Shown piece by piece: positions 18,471 through 26,839 of a stretch of 64,000 nucleotides of DNA. The stretch's first letter is position 1, and every line of letters begins with the position of its first letter. The notes under the pieces were generated by a model that did not search any database, was not told where the DNA came from, and saw only the letters and a program-made list of their open reading frames with translations. The stretch is from Streptomyces sp. NBC_01216 (GTDB lineage Bacteria > Actinomycetota > Actinomycetes > Streptomycetales > Streptomycetaceae), in assembly GCF_035994945.1 (NCBI RefSeq), contig NZ_CP108678.1:274086-338085 (forward strand). Reading direction: 5' to 3'. Position numbers and translations under genes: made by a program.

Positions 18471-18914
18471 CTACAGCCGGGACAGCTGGGCGTAGTTGTG
18501 CTCCCTGTCGGTCCAGGCGAGCGCCTGGACGCGGTGGGCGACTGTCCGGCCGACCCAGGAGCCGGCCGGACCGGGATGGGACCGCTCGCCGGTGAGCCAG
18601 GCGTCCAGATCCCCGGCCAGGTCCCAGAGCCCGCCGGACGAATCCCTGGCGAACCACTGAGAGTTCCCGCCGCAGCCGAAGCTGTCGCGGTACTCCCAGA
18701 CGCACACCAGGCGCAGCCCGGTGGCCGCGCCCAGGACGGCGAAGGCGGTGTTCACCTCCTGCTCGGTGTACCCGTCGCGGAACCGGCCCGTCAGCCGGCC
18801 GTCGGCGATGACCGGGGCGAGTGCGGCGTCGGCGTACTGAGCCGGTGCCGGGCGGCCGTCCGATGCCGCCGGGCCGGTGGACGGCTGCGGCGACCTGGTC
18901 GGATCTGTCGTCAC
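18471..18914 (-). CDS. Small unknown protein, coupled to the upstream gene
   Basis: About 147 aa from GTG 18914, which overlaps the stop of the upstream 64-aa gene by GTGA. The protein is soluble, with a conserved-looking core (GYTEQEVNTAFAVLGAATGL; WEYRDSFGCGGNSQWF). No family recognised. Part of the leftward cluster. Confidence 0.65.
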   Translation of the reverse strand: MTTDPTRSPQPSTGPAASDGRPAPAQYADAALAPVIADGRLTGRFRDGYTEQEVNTAFAVLGAATGLRLVCVWEYRDSFGCGGNSQWFARDSSGGLWDLAGDLDAWLTGERSHPGPAGSWVGRTVAHRVQALAWTDREHNYAQLSRL

Positions 18915-19105
18915 GTCGTCACGCCCAGATCGGCGAGCCGCTCTCGCAGCGTGGCGAACTGTTCGGTGAGCTGCTGGGTGAGCCGTTGGCCGTCGGCGGA
19001 GACCGGGAATCCGGTGGCCATGGCCTCCTCGTAGGACGAGGCGAGGGTGTTGCTCAGGTTGTCGGCAGCGCGGTGGGCCTGCCACAGGGCGGTGGGGTCG
19101 GGCAT
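18911..19105 (-). CDS. 64-aa helical unknown protein
   Basis: Starts at ATG 19105 and ends by a GTGA overlap with the next gene, implying translational coupling. The sequence is fully helical with a heptad-like second half (LTQQLTEQFATLRERLADLG), suggesting a short coiled coil. Function unknown. Confidence 0.6.
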   Translation of the reverse strand: MPDPTALWQAHRAADNLSNTLASSYEEAMATGFPVSADGQRLTQQLTEQFATLRERLADLGVTT

Positions 19106-19194
19106 CGGTATCGCTTTCGTGGGGTGCGGGAGACGTTGGCGGTCTGCGGACCCGGCGCGGGTGCCGGCGCCGCTCCGGCGGACGGTGCGGTGGT

Positions 19195-19782
19195 TCAGGC
19201 GTCGTCGTCCTCGGCGATGCTGAGGTCGAAGCCGAGGGCGTGGAGGCGGTCCTTGATGGCCTCGACGATGTCGCCGCCCTCCAGGTCAGGGTCCGTCATC
19301 GCGTCCAGGACGGCGTCCATCCCGTCCTGCGGGTCGGGCTCCGAAGCGGTGACGGCGGGGCGGCCGAACTCACCGGCGAGGACGGCCATGACCGTGCCGA
19401 GCATCTGGACGCGTTCCTCGACGTGCCGGTCGGCGGCCCGGTCGTGGTCGTCGTAGTCGTTGCCCAGCAGCGCACCGTCCGGCCCGACGAAAGGGGTGAT
19501 CTCGGCCCTCTGACGGGCCAGCAGCGAGGCGTGCGCCGTGATCAGGCCGTGGACCACGTCGCGGGACGACCCTCCGGCCGGGCCCGGGGCCCCGTCCAGT
19601 CCGTGGCTGTGGCACATCGCCGCGCACTGGAGCCAGCCGGTGAGCTCCTGGACGCGCTCGCTGCGCACGCGGTCCCACTGGTCGAACGGCTGCTCGCAGA
19701 CGGCGGCGAGCTCGGCGAGCGCTGCGGCGACGGCGGTGGGCCCGGCATCGCCGGGGAGTGCAGTCAGGGTGGTGGCGGTCAT
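19195..19782 (-). CDS. Unknown acidic protein
   Basis: A 195-aa soluble protein from ATG 19782, with TGAGGAA upstream. The N-terminal half is helical; the C-terminal end is acidic (IVEAIKDRLHALGFDLSIAE). No motif recognised. The IS110 element lies directly upstream, between this gene and its probable former operon neighbours at 21268-22032, so it may now be cut off from promoter P2. Confidence 0.6.
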   Translation of the reverse strand: MTATTLTALPGDAGPTAVAAALAELAAVCEQPFDQWDRVRSERVQELTGWLQCAAMCHSHGLDGAPGPAGGSSRDVVHGLITAHASLLARQRAEITPFVGPDGALLGNDYDDHDRAADRHVEERVQMLGTVMAVLAGEFGRPAVTASEPDPQDGMDAVLDAMTDPDLEGGDIVEAIKDRLHALGFDLSIAEDDDA

Positions 19783-19885
19783 CGGATTCCTCAGGGTGAG
19801 CGTCGCGCGGTCGGAGCGGACGGCGGTTCAGTTGGTCCTACGTTGTTCGTGGGTTGAACGGGCTGTCGTAAGGTCCTGAGGCCCA

Positions 19886-19953
19886 GAGACACCGGGTATG
19901 GCTCTCAGTTGGTTGCCCTGGATGGCTCCGTCCACCTGGCCGCCCGGTGTCTC
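19886..19953 (+). ncRNA. Candidate bridge-RNA stem-loop of the IS110 element
   Basis: Positions 19886-19896 and 19943-19953 are perfect 11-nt inverted complements enclosing a 46-nt internal segment. They lie upstream of the transposase, where IS110-group elements encode their bridge RNA. The full RNA would probably extend further toward 20060. The target-binding loop cannot be assigned without the donor and target junctions. Confidence 0.45.
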
Positions 19954-20068
19954 ACGACGACTCGGCCGCTGATTAGGAGCTGCGGGCACCTGCGGGTGTA
20001 TCGCTGAGTAGGACCACGCTGGCGAGGTCGTTCGGGAGAACAGCGCACACCGACGAACCGGAGGTACC

Positions 20069-21259
20069 GTGCCCCAGATCTGGGCAGGCGTGGACATTGG
20101 CAAGACACACCACCACTGCGTGGTCCTGGACGCCGAGGGAAAGAAGCGGCTCTCGCGCCGGGTCCTGAACGACGAGCCGGAACTTCTGACACTCCTCGCC
20201 GACGTACTGGCCGTGGACGAGGATGTGCTCTGGGCGGTCGACGTCGCCGATGGCATGGCTGCCCTGTGGATCAACGTGCTGCTCAATCACGGCCAGCAGC
20301 TGGTCTACATACCGGGCCTGGCGGTCAACCGGGCCGCGGCCGGCTACCGGGGCATGGGCAAGACCGACGCGAAGGACGCGACCGTCATCGCCGACCAGGC
20401 CCGGATGCGCCGGGACCTGACCGTGCTGCGGCCGGACGACGAGCACGCCATCGAGCTGCGAGTCCTCACCAACCGCCGGGCCGACCTGACCGCTGACCGC
20501 ACCCGCCGGATCAACCGCCTTCGCGGTCAACTCACAAGCATATTCCCTGCCTTGGAACGAGCACTGGACCTCGGCAACAACGGTCCGCTGATCCTGCTGA
20601 GCGGCTACCAGACCCCTGCCGGTCTGCGTCGCACCGGCCGTAAGCGGCTGGAAACGTGGCTGCGTAACCGCAAGGTCCGCAGCCCCGAAGCCCTCATCGA
20701 GGCCGCCATGGAAGCCGCCGAGCGCCAGCACACCGCCGTCCCCGGGGAGAAGATCACCGCGCAGGTGATCCACACCCTGGCCAAGGAGGTGATGGGCCTC
20801 AACGAGCAGATCGCCGAGATCGACAAGCTCATTGCGGCCCGGTTTCGCGAGCACGAGCTCGCCGAAGTGATCGAGAGCATGCCCGGCATCGGCCCGCTGA
20901 TGGGCGCCGAGTTCCTCGCCGCCACCGCCGGCGACATGAGCCGCTACGGCACAGCCGACCGCCTGGCCAGCCTCGCCGGCGTCGCGCCGGTGCCCCGCGA
21001 CTCCGGCAACGTCAGCGGCAACCTCCACCGGCCCCGGCGCTACCACCGCGGCCTGCAACGCGTCTTCTACACCTCCGCACTCATCAGCATCCGCAACTGC
21101 GACGCCTCGCGACGCTTCTACGAACGCAAGCGCGCCGAAGGCAAGCGACACACCCAGGCCGTCCTTGCCCTTGCCCGACGACGAGTCAACGTCCTGTGGG
21201 CCCTGATCCGTGACGGACGGTGCTACGAGCATGGACTCTCTGCTGCATCTGCGGCTTGA
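20069..21259 (+). CDS. IS110-family transposase (DEDD recombinase)
   Basis: A 396-aa protein from GTG 20069, with GGAGG 5 nt upstream. The N-terminal RuvC-like DEDD domain shows VDIGKTHHHCVV, VLWAVDVADGMAAL, YIPGLAVNRAAAGYRG and GKTDAKDATVIADQARMRRDL. The C-terminal domain has SMPGIGPLMGAEFLAAT and LASLAGVAPVPRDSGN with the conserved Ser. It is full length with no frameshift, so the element may be active. IS110 enzymes act with an element-encoded bridge RNA that pairs with donor and target DNA. Confidence 0.95.
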   Translation: MPQIWAGVDIGKTHHHCVVLDAEGKKRLSRRVLNDEPELLTLLADVLAVDEDVLWAVDVADGMAALWINVLLNHGQQLVYIPGLAVNRAAAGYRGMGKTDAKDATVIADQARMRRDLTVLRPDDEHAIELRVLTNRRADLTADRTRRINRLRGQLTSIFPALERALDLGNNGPLILLSGYQTPAGLRRTGRKRLETWLRNRKVRSPEALIEAAMEAAERQHTAVPGEKITAQVIHTLAKEVMGLNEQIAEIDKLIAARFREHELAEVIESMPGIGPLMGAEFLAATAGDMSRYGTADRLASLAGVAPVPRDSGNVSGNLHRPRRYHRGLQRVFYTSALISIRNCDASRRFYERKRAEGKRHTQAVLALARRRVNVLWALIRDGRCYEHGLSAASAA

Positions 21260-21267
21260 CAACGTCA

Positions 21268-21630
21268 TTAGGAGGTGGGGACGCCGGGGAAGCGGCCGTA
21301 CGGGTCCAGGAGGACCTCGCCGTGCTCCAGGAAGGCGCGGAAGTCGTGGCCGTGGGTGACAAGTCCTCCGAGCCCTTGGCCGCGGACGGCGTCGGTGCCG
21401 ACGGCGTAGTGGGGGCGGAGGATGATCTCGCCGACGACCAGCTGGTGGCTGCGTCGGCTGCCGTACCGCAGAGGGTGGGCGTCGCCGGTGTCGGGGATGC
21501 GGCTGGAACCGACGAAGGTGACCAGTCCGGGCCCGGAGTCCTGGATGTACATCCAGGACGGGACGTGGCGGGCGTGGGGGTCGAGCGCGAGGCCGGTCAG
21601 GGCGGCGTCGGAGGGGCGGTGCGTGGTCAT
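21268..21630 (-). CDS. Unknown protein next to IS110 insertion
   Basis: A 120-aa soluble protein from ATG 21630. No family recognised; it is rich in beta-type segments (SWMYIQDSGPGLVTFVGSS; QLVVGEIILRPHYAVGTDAV). Its stop codon is only about 5 nt from the probable right end of the IS110 element, so its original C-terminus may have been replaced. Confidence 0.55.
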   Translation of the reverse strand: MTTHRPSDAALTGLALDPHARHVPSWMYIQDSGPGLVTFVGSSRIPDTGDAHPLRYGSRRSHQLVVGEIILRPHYAVGTDAVRGQGLGGLVTHGHDFRAFLEHGEVLLDPYGRFPGVPTS

Positions 21631-21693
21631 CCGGGCAGTTCCTTGGGATCGGGTCCGTTCCGGCGCCGCGCGGGCGGCGCCGGAACAGGCGGG

Positions 21694-22032
21694 CTACTGG
21701 TCGGCGCCGGTCACGTGCAGCCCTGAGACGCTGGGCAGCTGCGAGAGGATCGTGTAGAACTCCGCCGGCTGGTATCGGGCCTTGCGCTCCCTCTTGCCGA
21801 GCCGGAGCGCCAGGTGCACCTCCACGTCGTCGATGGCGTGGTCCCGGGTGGCGATGTATCCGGTGTCCTGGCACGAGAACGTCACCGACTGGACGATCGT
21901 CATCAGTTCGCCGAGGGCGACCCGGTCGCCCTTGCGGGGCAGCGGCAGGCTGCCGGTCTCCCAGGTGAAGTCCGCCTCGTATTCGACCTCGCCGTCGTTG
22001 ATGCCCAGGTCGAAGCTGATCTCTGCGCGCAT
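21694..22032 (-). CDS. Small unknown protein
   Basis: A 112-aa acidic soluble protein from ATG 22032, with GGAGA upstream. The pattern of alternating strands (EISFDLGINDGEVEYEADF; DDVEVHLALRLGKRE) suggests a beta-rich fold. It is the first protein gene after the tRNA-like locus and probably shares the transcript from promoter P2. Confidence 0.6.
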   Translation of the reverse strand: MRAEISFDLGINDGEVEYEADFTWETGSLPLPRKGDRVALGELMTIVQSVTFSCQDTGYIATRDHAIDDVEVHLALRLGKRERKARYQPAEFYTILSQLPSVSGLHVTGADQ

Positions 22033-22094
22033 GGCTGTTCTCCGTTTCCGTCGTTGTTGTGGCCGCGGCGCGCTGCGCCGCGGCCGGGTGGTCG

Positions 22095-22301
22095 TGCTCC
22101 TGGCGGGAGTCGAACCCGCGCCGGGTAGACGAGCTTGGAAAACGCGCTTCCCTGCCGGGGGTTCGGGGGTGTCAGCCCCTCGTTGAGGTTCCCCAACCCT
22201 GGGGCTTTTGGCTGGCCAGGGCCCGGTCCCGGTGCATCCGCAACCGTCTCGTCATGACGCCGTTCCGTTTTACGGCCGCTCTTCCGCTGAGCTACAGGAG
22301 C
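22095..22301 (-). tRNA. tRNA-like gene interrupted by about 130 nt
   Basis: On the minus strand the 5' end GCTCCTG (22301-22295) pairs perfectly with CAGGAGC (22102-22096). A good D-arm (GCTCAGCGGAAGAGC) follows the 5' strand and a standard T-arm (GCGGG-TTCGACT-CCCGC) precedes the 3' strand. The two halves are about 130 nt too far apart for a tRNA. The insert contains a GCCGT/ACGGC hairpin, a helix GACGAG (22253-22248) with CTCGTC (22133-22128), another stable hairpin, and a short open frame. No anticodon loop with U33 can be assigned; TTTCCAA near 22135 resembles a Gly(UCC) loop. It is too short for a normal group I intron. CCA is not encoded. Promoter P2 lies about 35 nt upstream. Confidence 0.5.
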
Positions 22302-22334
22302 GGGATCGGGCGGTGCGCCCTCCCCACGGCACAT

Positions 22335-22363
22335 ACATTACACAGACTCAGAGTGTTAAGCAA
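22335..22363 (-). promoter_or_regulatory. Promoter P2 of the shared leftward family
   Basis: Minus strand: -35 TTGCTT (22358-22363), 17-nt spacer AACACTCTGAGTCTGTG, -10 TAATGT (22335-22340). Initiation near 22328 would lie about 27 nt before the tRNA-like 5' end, so this promoter probably drives that RNA and the genes after it. Confidence 0.75.
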
Positions 22364-22396
22364 TGTGTGTGTTGTGTTGGTCGGCCTTCGCGGTCG

Positions 22397-22897
22397 TCAG
22401 CGGGGCTTGGCGGTCTCCCTGTCGGGCTCCGCCGGGCCGGCTTGCCGCCGGTCGCTCCGGGCGTCCGGTGCGCCCTCGTACGGATGCCAGGTTGCCGCCG
22501 CGCGGTGGGGGAGGCGGGTGGCGACGATGCTCGGCCAGTCCGTCTGGTCGTGTTCCCTCGGGGTGGTCGGGTGCGTGATCCAGTTGGTCGCTCCGGTCTC
22601 GTCGCTCAGCAGTGCCTCGACCAGGCACTGCCGGCACATGCCGATCTCGGGCGTCCAGTCCCGGAAGGTCGCGGGGGCCTGGGGGTGCAGCGCCGCGTGG
22701 CGCTGGGTGGCTTCCATGATCAGGCGCGGCCAGTCGACGGCGCGCGCCACTCGCTCCAGGATGGCCGCCATGGCGTCCTCGACCGCCCAGACGTCCTCGG
22801 TGGGCATGGTGGTGTAGCTGCGGGTGCGCTGGTCCCAGCGGTGGTTCCCCAGTACGTCCTGCCGGAGGGTCTTGATCACGGCGAGTCGGTTGGGCAT
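22397..22897 (-). CDS. Unknown protein
   Basis: A 166-aa soluble protein from ATG 22897, with AGGAG upstream. The C-terminal 30 residues look disordered. MCRQCLVEAL has a C-x2-C pair but no second pair is evident. It follows the methyltransferase-like gene by about 110 bp in the same direction and likely shares its transcript. Confidence 0.6.
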   Translation of the reverse strand: MPNRLAVIKTLRQDVLGNHRWDQRTRSYTTMPTEDVWAVEDAMAAILERVARAVDWPRLIMEATQRHAALHPQAPATFRDWTPEIGMCRQCLVEALLSDETGATNWITHPTTPREHDQTDWPSIVATRLPHRAAATWHPYEGAPDARSDRRQAGPAEPDRETAKPR

Positions 22898-23006
22898 GGC
22901 TCTCTCCTGAAGTTGGGTGCGGATCGGGCGAGGGTGCCGCCCTGCGCCCGGCCGGGCCGAGGTGCCCGTCCGGCCGGCGCGGGCTGCTGTTCTGTCGTGG
23001 GGTGCT

Positions 23007-23894
23007 TCACAGATGCCAGTGCGGTGGCCGGGTGCGGGTGGGGTAGAGCAGCGTTCGGTGCTTGTGCTCGGCGATCGCCCGCTCGGCGCGCCGGTGCGTG
23101 GGCTCTTCGAGGTCGCGCGGGTCGCCGAAGGCGTCGCCGCAGGACACCGTCACGTTGCTGCCCAGCCGCCACAGCCGCGAGTTGACCGCGCAGCAGGCGG
23201 AGTTGATGGTGTCGAGGTCGTTCAGCCACCAGTGGTAGTGGCCCGGGTCGAGGCCCTGGAAGCGCAGTGCCGCGGCGGCGGCCCGGACCATGGTGCCGGT
23301 GCCGGCGCACGGTTCGAGGAGGACGGCGCCGGGTGCCGGGCGGTCGGTCAGCATGATCTCGCCGGCGGGGTCGGCGGCGATCGAGGGGGTGAAGAACTCG
23401 CCGGTGGCCTGCTTCTGGCCGTGGCCGCGCATCCGCTGGACCAGGAGGCCGAGCAGGTCTTCCGACTCGCAGCGGGCGAGGTCGCTGCAGTACTCCAGCA
23501 GTCCGGCCCGCACGAGGATGCGCGCGTAGTCGGCCAGGCCGCGGATGTCGCTCTCGCTCGGATCGGCGAGCCATGCGTGCAGCGGCCCGGCGGCATCAGC
23601 GAGGACCGGGTCGGACGCCCACAGGCTGTTCCAGCTGGCCCGCAGGGCGTCGGCCAGTTCCCCGTCGTCCAGGGGGATCAGCAGCGGGCCGTAGTCCGGC
23701 CCGTCCGCTCGGCTGGGGGAGCACAGGGCCAGCCCGGCCAGCGTGCCGACAGCGATGGCCACCTCGCCCGTGCCGCCCCGGTTCTCCAGCCACCACCCAT
23801 GGGCGGCGTCGACGATGGACCGGCCGTGCTCGCGGCCGTTCTCGGGGACCATGAAGCGCCGGAAGCCGGCGGGAGGGATGCCGTACAGGGTCAT
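23007..23894 (-). CDS. N6-adenine methyltransferase-like protein lacking NPPY motif
   Basis: About 295 aa from ATG 23894 (GGAG upstream). The longer start at 23954 coincides with the promoter -10 region and is unlikely. GEFFTPSIAADPAG and LLEPCAGTGTM match the entry and SAM-binding motif I of type I M-subunit-like methyltransferases, followed by HWWLNDLDTINSACCAVNSRLW. No NPPF/NPPY catalytic motif follows; the protein ends soon after. It may be catalytically inactive, may bind SAM or DNA only, or may be truncated. It lies directly downstream of the HsdM-like gene but has its own promoter. Confidence 0.7.
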   Translation of the reverse strand: MTLYGIPPAGFRRFMVPENGREHGRSIVDAAHGWWLENRGGTGEVAIAVGTLAGLALCSPSRADGPDYGPLLIPLDDGELADALRASWNSLWASDPVLADAAGPLHAWLADPSESDIRGLADYARILVRAGLLEYCSDLARCESEDLLGLLVQRMRGHGQKQATGEFFTPSIAADPAGEIMLTDRPAPGAVLLEPCAGTGTMVRAAAAALRFQGLDPGHYHWWLNDLDTINSACCAVNSRLWRLGSNVTVSCGDAFGDPRDLEEPTHRRAERAIAEHKHRTLLYPTRTRPPHWHL

Positions 23895-23949
23895 GTCGTA
23901 CTCCAGGAAAGAGGCCGGAGGCAGGGCAGTCGGGCCGCCCCGCTGTCCG

Positions 23950-23978
23950 GCCATGTGCGAATTCGCAACCTTAAGAAA
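23950..23978 (-). promoter_or_regulatory. Promoter PC of the shared leftward family, with palindromic spacer
   Basis: Minus strand: -35 TTTCTT (23973-23978), 17-nt spacer AAGGTTGCGAATTCGCA, -10 CATGGC (23950-23955). The spacer contains the perfect 12-bp palindrome TGCGAATTCGCA. It sits at the end of the HsdM-like gene and reads into the gene at 23894. Confidence 0.6.
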
Positions 23979-26043
23979 TGTGGTGTGCGTCCGGGGCGGC
24001 CCAGGGCTGACCGGCCCAGAGCGCCTGGATCTCGGCCTGGACGGCCTTCAGGTCCGCGTCGATCTCCTCCAGCGGCCGAGGCGGCTTGTAGACGTAGAAG
24101 TGGCGGGTGAAGGGGATCTCGTAGCCGACCTTCGTCCTGGCGTGGTCGATCCAGGCGTCGGGGACGAATGGCAGCACCTCCCGCCGCAGGTACTCCTCCG
24201 GGTCCTGCCCGAGCGGGACGTTCTCGAAGTCCCTCAGCGCCGGGTCCGGCAGCGGCCCGTCCTTCGAGCCCTGCACCTCGCCCCCGGGATCGGCCACGCC
24301 CCACGCCTCACGCAGCGCCCGGACGAACGCGGCACCCGACGGACACGCCAGGCCGGCCGCGGCCACCGCGGCTGTGAGCGCGTCGAGGGCATCAGCCGCC
24401 GTCGCCCACACCGAGCCGGCCAGCGGGCGCAACGCCTCGGCGAACGCGACCGCGTCAGTCGCCCGCTGGACCGGCTTCGCCGACGCCAGCTGCGCGATCG
24501 ACGCCTCGCTGGCCTCGAAGCGCAGCCGGAGGGGACGCTCGACCGTAATCCTCCGGTAGCCGAAGTCCTCGTTGCGGAAGACCTTCACCTTCCCGTCCGC
24601 CGAACCGCCGGCACCACCGGGCGCGTGAGCCGGCGGGACCGGCGGCGCCCCGGCGTACAGGCGGGTCAGCTCGGCGATGTGCTCCTCACCGAGCTCCTTG
24701 CGCTTGTCGCCCAGCGCCCTGCGCATCTTGCGCCAGTGCTCCCGGGCGTCCAGCAGGACGACACCGCCCTTCCGATTCGCGGCCTTGCGGTTGGTCAGCA
24801 CCCACACGTAGGTGGAGATGCCGGTGTTGTAGAAGAGCTGGTCGGGCAGCGCGACGATGCCCTCCAGTAGGTCGCTCTCCAGAATCCACTGCCGGATGCG
24901 GGACTCCCCGGACCCGGCCTGGCCCGAGAACAGCGGGGAGCCGCTGAAGAGGATCGCGATCCGGCTGCCACCGCTCCCCGATGCGTCGACCGGCTTCATC
25001 TTCGCGATCATGTGCTGGAGGAAGAGCAGCGCGCCGTCGTTGACCCGGGGCAGGCCGGCGCCGAACCGGCCGCGCTCGCCCAGCTCCCGGTGCTCGCGCT
25101 CGACGGAGTCCTGGGCCTTGCGCCAGTCGACGCCGAACGGCGGGTTGGCCAGCAAGTAGTCGAACGTCGCGCCCGCATGGCCGTCCTGCGTCAGGGAGTT
25201 GCCCAGCACGATGGCCTCGGGGGCCTGGCCCCTGACCATCATGTCGGAGCGGCAGATCGCCCAGGACTCTGGGTTCAGTTCCTGCCCGAACACCTCCACC
25301 GGGCTGTCGGGGTCAAGACGCAGCAGCTGTTCCTGCGCGGCGCTGAGCATGCCGCCCGTGCCGCACGCCGGGTCCAGGATCGTCCGGGGCGCCCCCGGCT
25401 CGCCCGGGGCCTGCCCGTCGGCCGGGGCGAGGAGGTTCACCATCAGCCGGACGACCTCCGGCGGTGTGAAGTGCTCCCCGGCCGTCTCGTGGGACTGCTC
25501 GGCGAACCGCCGGATCAACTCCTCGAAGAGGTAACCCATCTGGTGGTTCGACACGACCCCACGTGGCCCCCCGCCCTCGCCCGCGGGCACCGCGCGCCCG
25601 GCGGACTCCTCGGCCGGCCGTAGGTCCAGCTCGGCGAAGCGCCCCACGACATGGTGCAGCAGTCCCGCCCCGGCCAGCCGTTCCACCTGCGGGCCGAACC
25701 CGTACTGCTCCAGCACCTCTCGCGCCTCGGGCGAGAACGCACCGCAGTACGCGAGCAGCTGCTCGGCGCAGTCCGAGCCTGCGCCCGCGATGGTGCGCAG
25801 CGCGAGCGGGCTGGTGTTGCAGAAGCCGGCCCGCGTGATCGCCCGCAACCCGCCGTCCGGCGTGCCCTCGGCGACCGCGGCCAGGACGGCGTCCTTGGTC
25901 GGCTCCAGGACGCATTCCAGGCGACGCAGCACCAGGAAGGGCAGGATCACCCGGCCGTACTCCGACTGCTTGAAATCTCCGCGCAGGAGCTCGCTCACCG
26001 CCCAGACCCGCGACGACAACTCGGCGTGCTTGCCGCTGTTCAA
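23971..26043 (-). CDS. hsdM: Type I restriction-modification M subunit (HsdM-like)
   Basis: About 690 aa from TTG 26043, supported by GGAGAGG 7 nt upstream; an upstream frame reaches 26229 without such support. An N-terminal helical bundle (SSRVWAVSELLRGDFKQSEYGRVILPFLVL) is typical of HsdM. Then come GYLFEELIRRF, AGEHFTPPEVVRLMV, LDPACGTGGML (SAM motif I) and DYLLANPPFGVDW (catalytic NPPF). It transfers methyl to N6 of adenine. It is longer than many HsdM proteins, with about 150 extra C-terminal residues. No specificity (HsdS) or restriction (HsdR) gene is in the window, so it may be an orphan or use a distant partner. Confidence 0.9.
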   Translation of the reverse strand: MNSGKHAELSSRVWAVSELLRGDFKQSEYGRVILPFLVLRRLECVLEPTKDAVLAAVAEGTPDGGLRAITRAGFCNTSPLALRTIAGAGSDCAEQLLAYCGAFSPEAREVLEQYGFGPQVERLAGAGLLHHVVGRFAELDLRPAEESAGRAVPAGEGGGPRGVVSNHQMGYLFEELIRRFAEQSHETAGEHFTPPEVVRLMVNLLAPADGQAPGEPGAPRTILDPACGTGGMLSAAQEQLLRLDPDSPVEVFGQELNPESWAICRSDMMVRGQAPEAIVLGNSLTQDGHAGATFDYLLANPPFGVDWRKAQDSVEREHRELGERGRFGAGLPRVNDGALLFLQHMIAKMKPVDASGSGGSRIAILFSGSPLFSGQAGSGESRIRQWILESDLLEGIVALPDQLFYNTGISTYVWVLTNRKAANRKGGVVLLDAREHWRKMRRALGDKRKELGEEHIAELTRLYAGAPPVPPAHAPGGAGGSADGKVKVFRNEDFGYRRITVERPLRLRFEASEASIAQLASAKPVQRATDAVAFAEALRPLAGSVWATAADALDALTAAVAAAGLACPSGAAFVRALREAWGVADPGGEVQGSKDGPLPDPALRDFENVPLGQDPEEYLRREVLPFVPDAWIDHARTKVGYEIPFTRHFYVYKPPRPLEEIDADLKAVQAEIQALWAGQPWAAPDAHHIS

Positions 26044-26170
26044 CGGACACCTCTCCAACAGGAACGGCACCGCCGGGCAGTGCCCGGCGCGGCCGACAGG
26101 AACGAAGGGAACATCGGGACAGGCCCGGCGGATGCGCGGTGGGCCCCGCACTCGCCGGACGGGCGGGACC

Positions 26171-26755
26171 TCACGCGCACGACCGCCCGCACTTCTCGGG
26201 ATCGTGGTAGCCGTCCGCGTACTCGCCAACCTTGTCGCGCACCGCCTGCGGCACCTCGGGCCCGAGCGTCGTCACCGAGTCCCACCACTCGTGGTCGGCC
26301 CCGCTGCGCCCCGGGTCGATCGTGTGCACGACAGCCTCGGCGGGGGCGCCGTCCATGTAGACGTGGACCTCGGTGCCGTCGTCGGGGGCGCGGTCGACCA
26401 CCACGTCGATCCGGCGGCCGACGGGTGGCCCGGTGGTCTCCGTCCGCGTCGGCGATTCGGCCGCTGCCCTGCTCCAGGCTCCGAAGATCTCGTCGCGCCC
26501 GTGGGGACCCAGGGACGCGAGCAGCACCGCGTCGAGTGCGCCCAGGTCAACCGTCGCCCATCCCGCGGGCAGGCCCTTGTCCAGATCGTCGGCGTGGCGG
26601 TTGAGGAAGCTCAGGACGGAGGACTTGGTCACCCGCGGGTCGTCAGCGGTCAGTTCAAGGCGGCGATCCATCTCGGCGGCCGCGTCACGCAGCGCGGCGG
26701 CGCCCGTGACGCCGGGCCGGTGGAGGGGGCTTGCGGGCATGGGGTCGTGCGTCAT
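26171..26755 (-). CDS. Unknown acidic protein upstream of hsdM-like gene
   Basis: A 194-aa soluble acidic protein from ATG 26755. The end has DPEKCGRSC, a possible metal-binding pair of Cys. No family recognised. It precedes the hsdM-like gene by about 127 bp in the same direction and likely shares the P3 transcript. Confidence 0.6.
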   Translation of the reverse strand: MTHDPMPASPLHRPGVTGAAALRDAAAEMDRRLELTADDPRVTKSSVLSFLNRHADDLDKGLPAGWATVDLGALDAVLLASLGPHGRDEIFGAWSRAAAESPTRTETTGPPVGRRIDVVVDRAPDDGTEVHVYMDGAPAEAVVHTIDPGRSGADHEWWDSVTTLGPEVPQAVRDKVGEYADGYHDPEKCGRSCA

Positions 26756-26839
26756 GGGAAGTCCAATCTCGGTGCGTGCCGGGGCAGTCCGGCGTGAGGA
26801 GGGGAACCCCGGGGCGGGGCGGGCTGAGCCGTGCAGCGG

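Larger units (their letters stand above)
19840..21262 (+). mobile_element. IS110-family insertion sequence (ends approximate)
   Basis: One transposase gene (20069-21259) with about 230 bp of non-coding DNA before it and only a few bases after it, the layout of the IS110 group. No terminal inverted repeats are seen, as expected for the family. Both flanking genes run leftward while the element runs rightward, so it interrupts a leftward operon. The left end cannot be fixed from sequence alone; the right end probably lies within 21260-21268. Confidence 0.75.
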
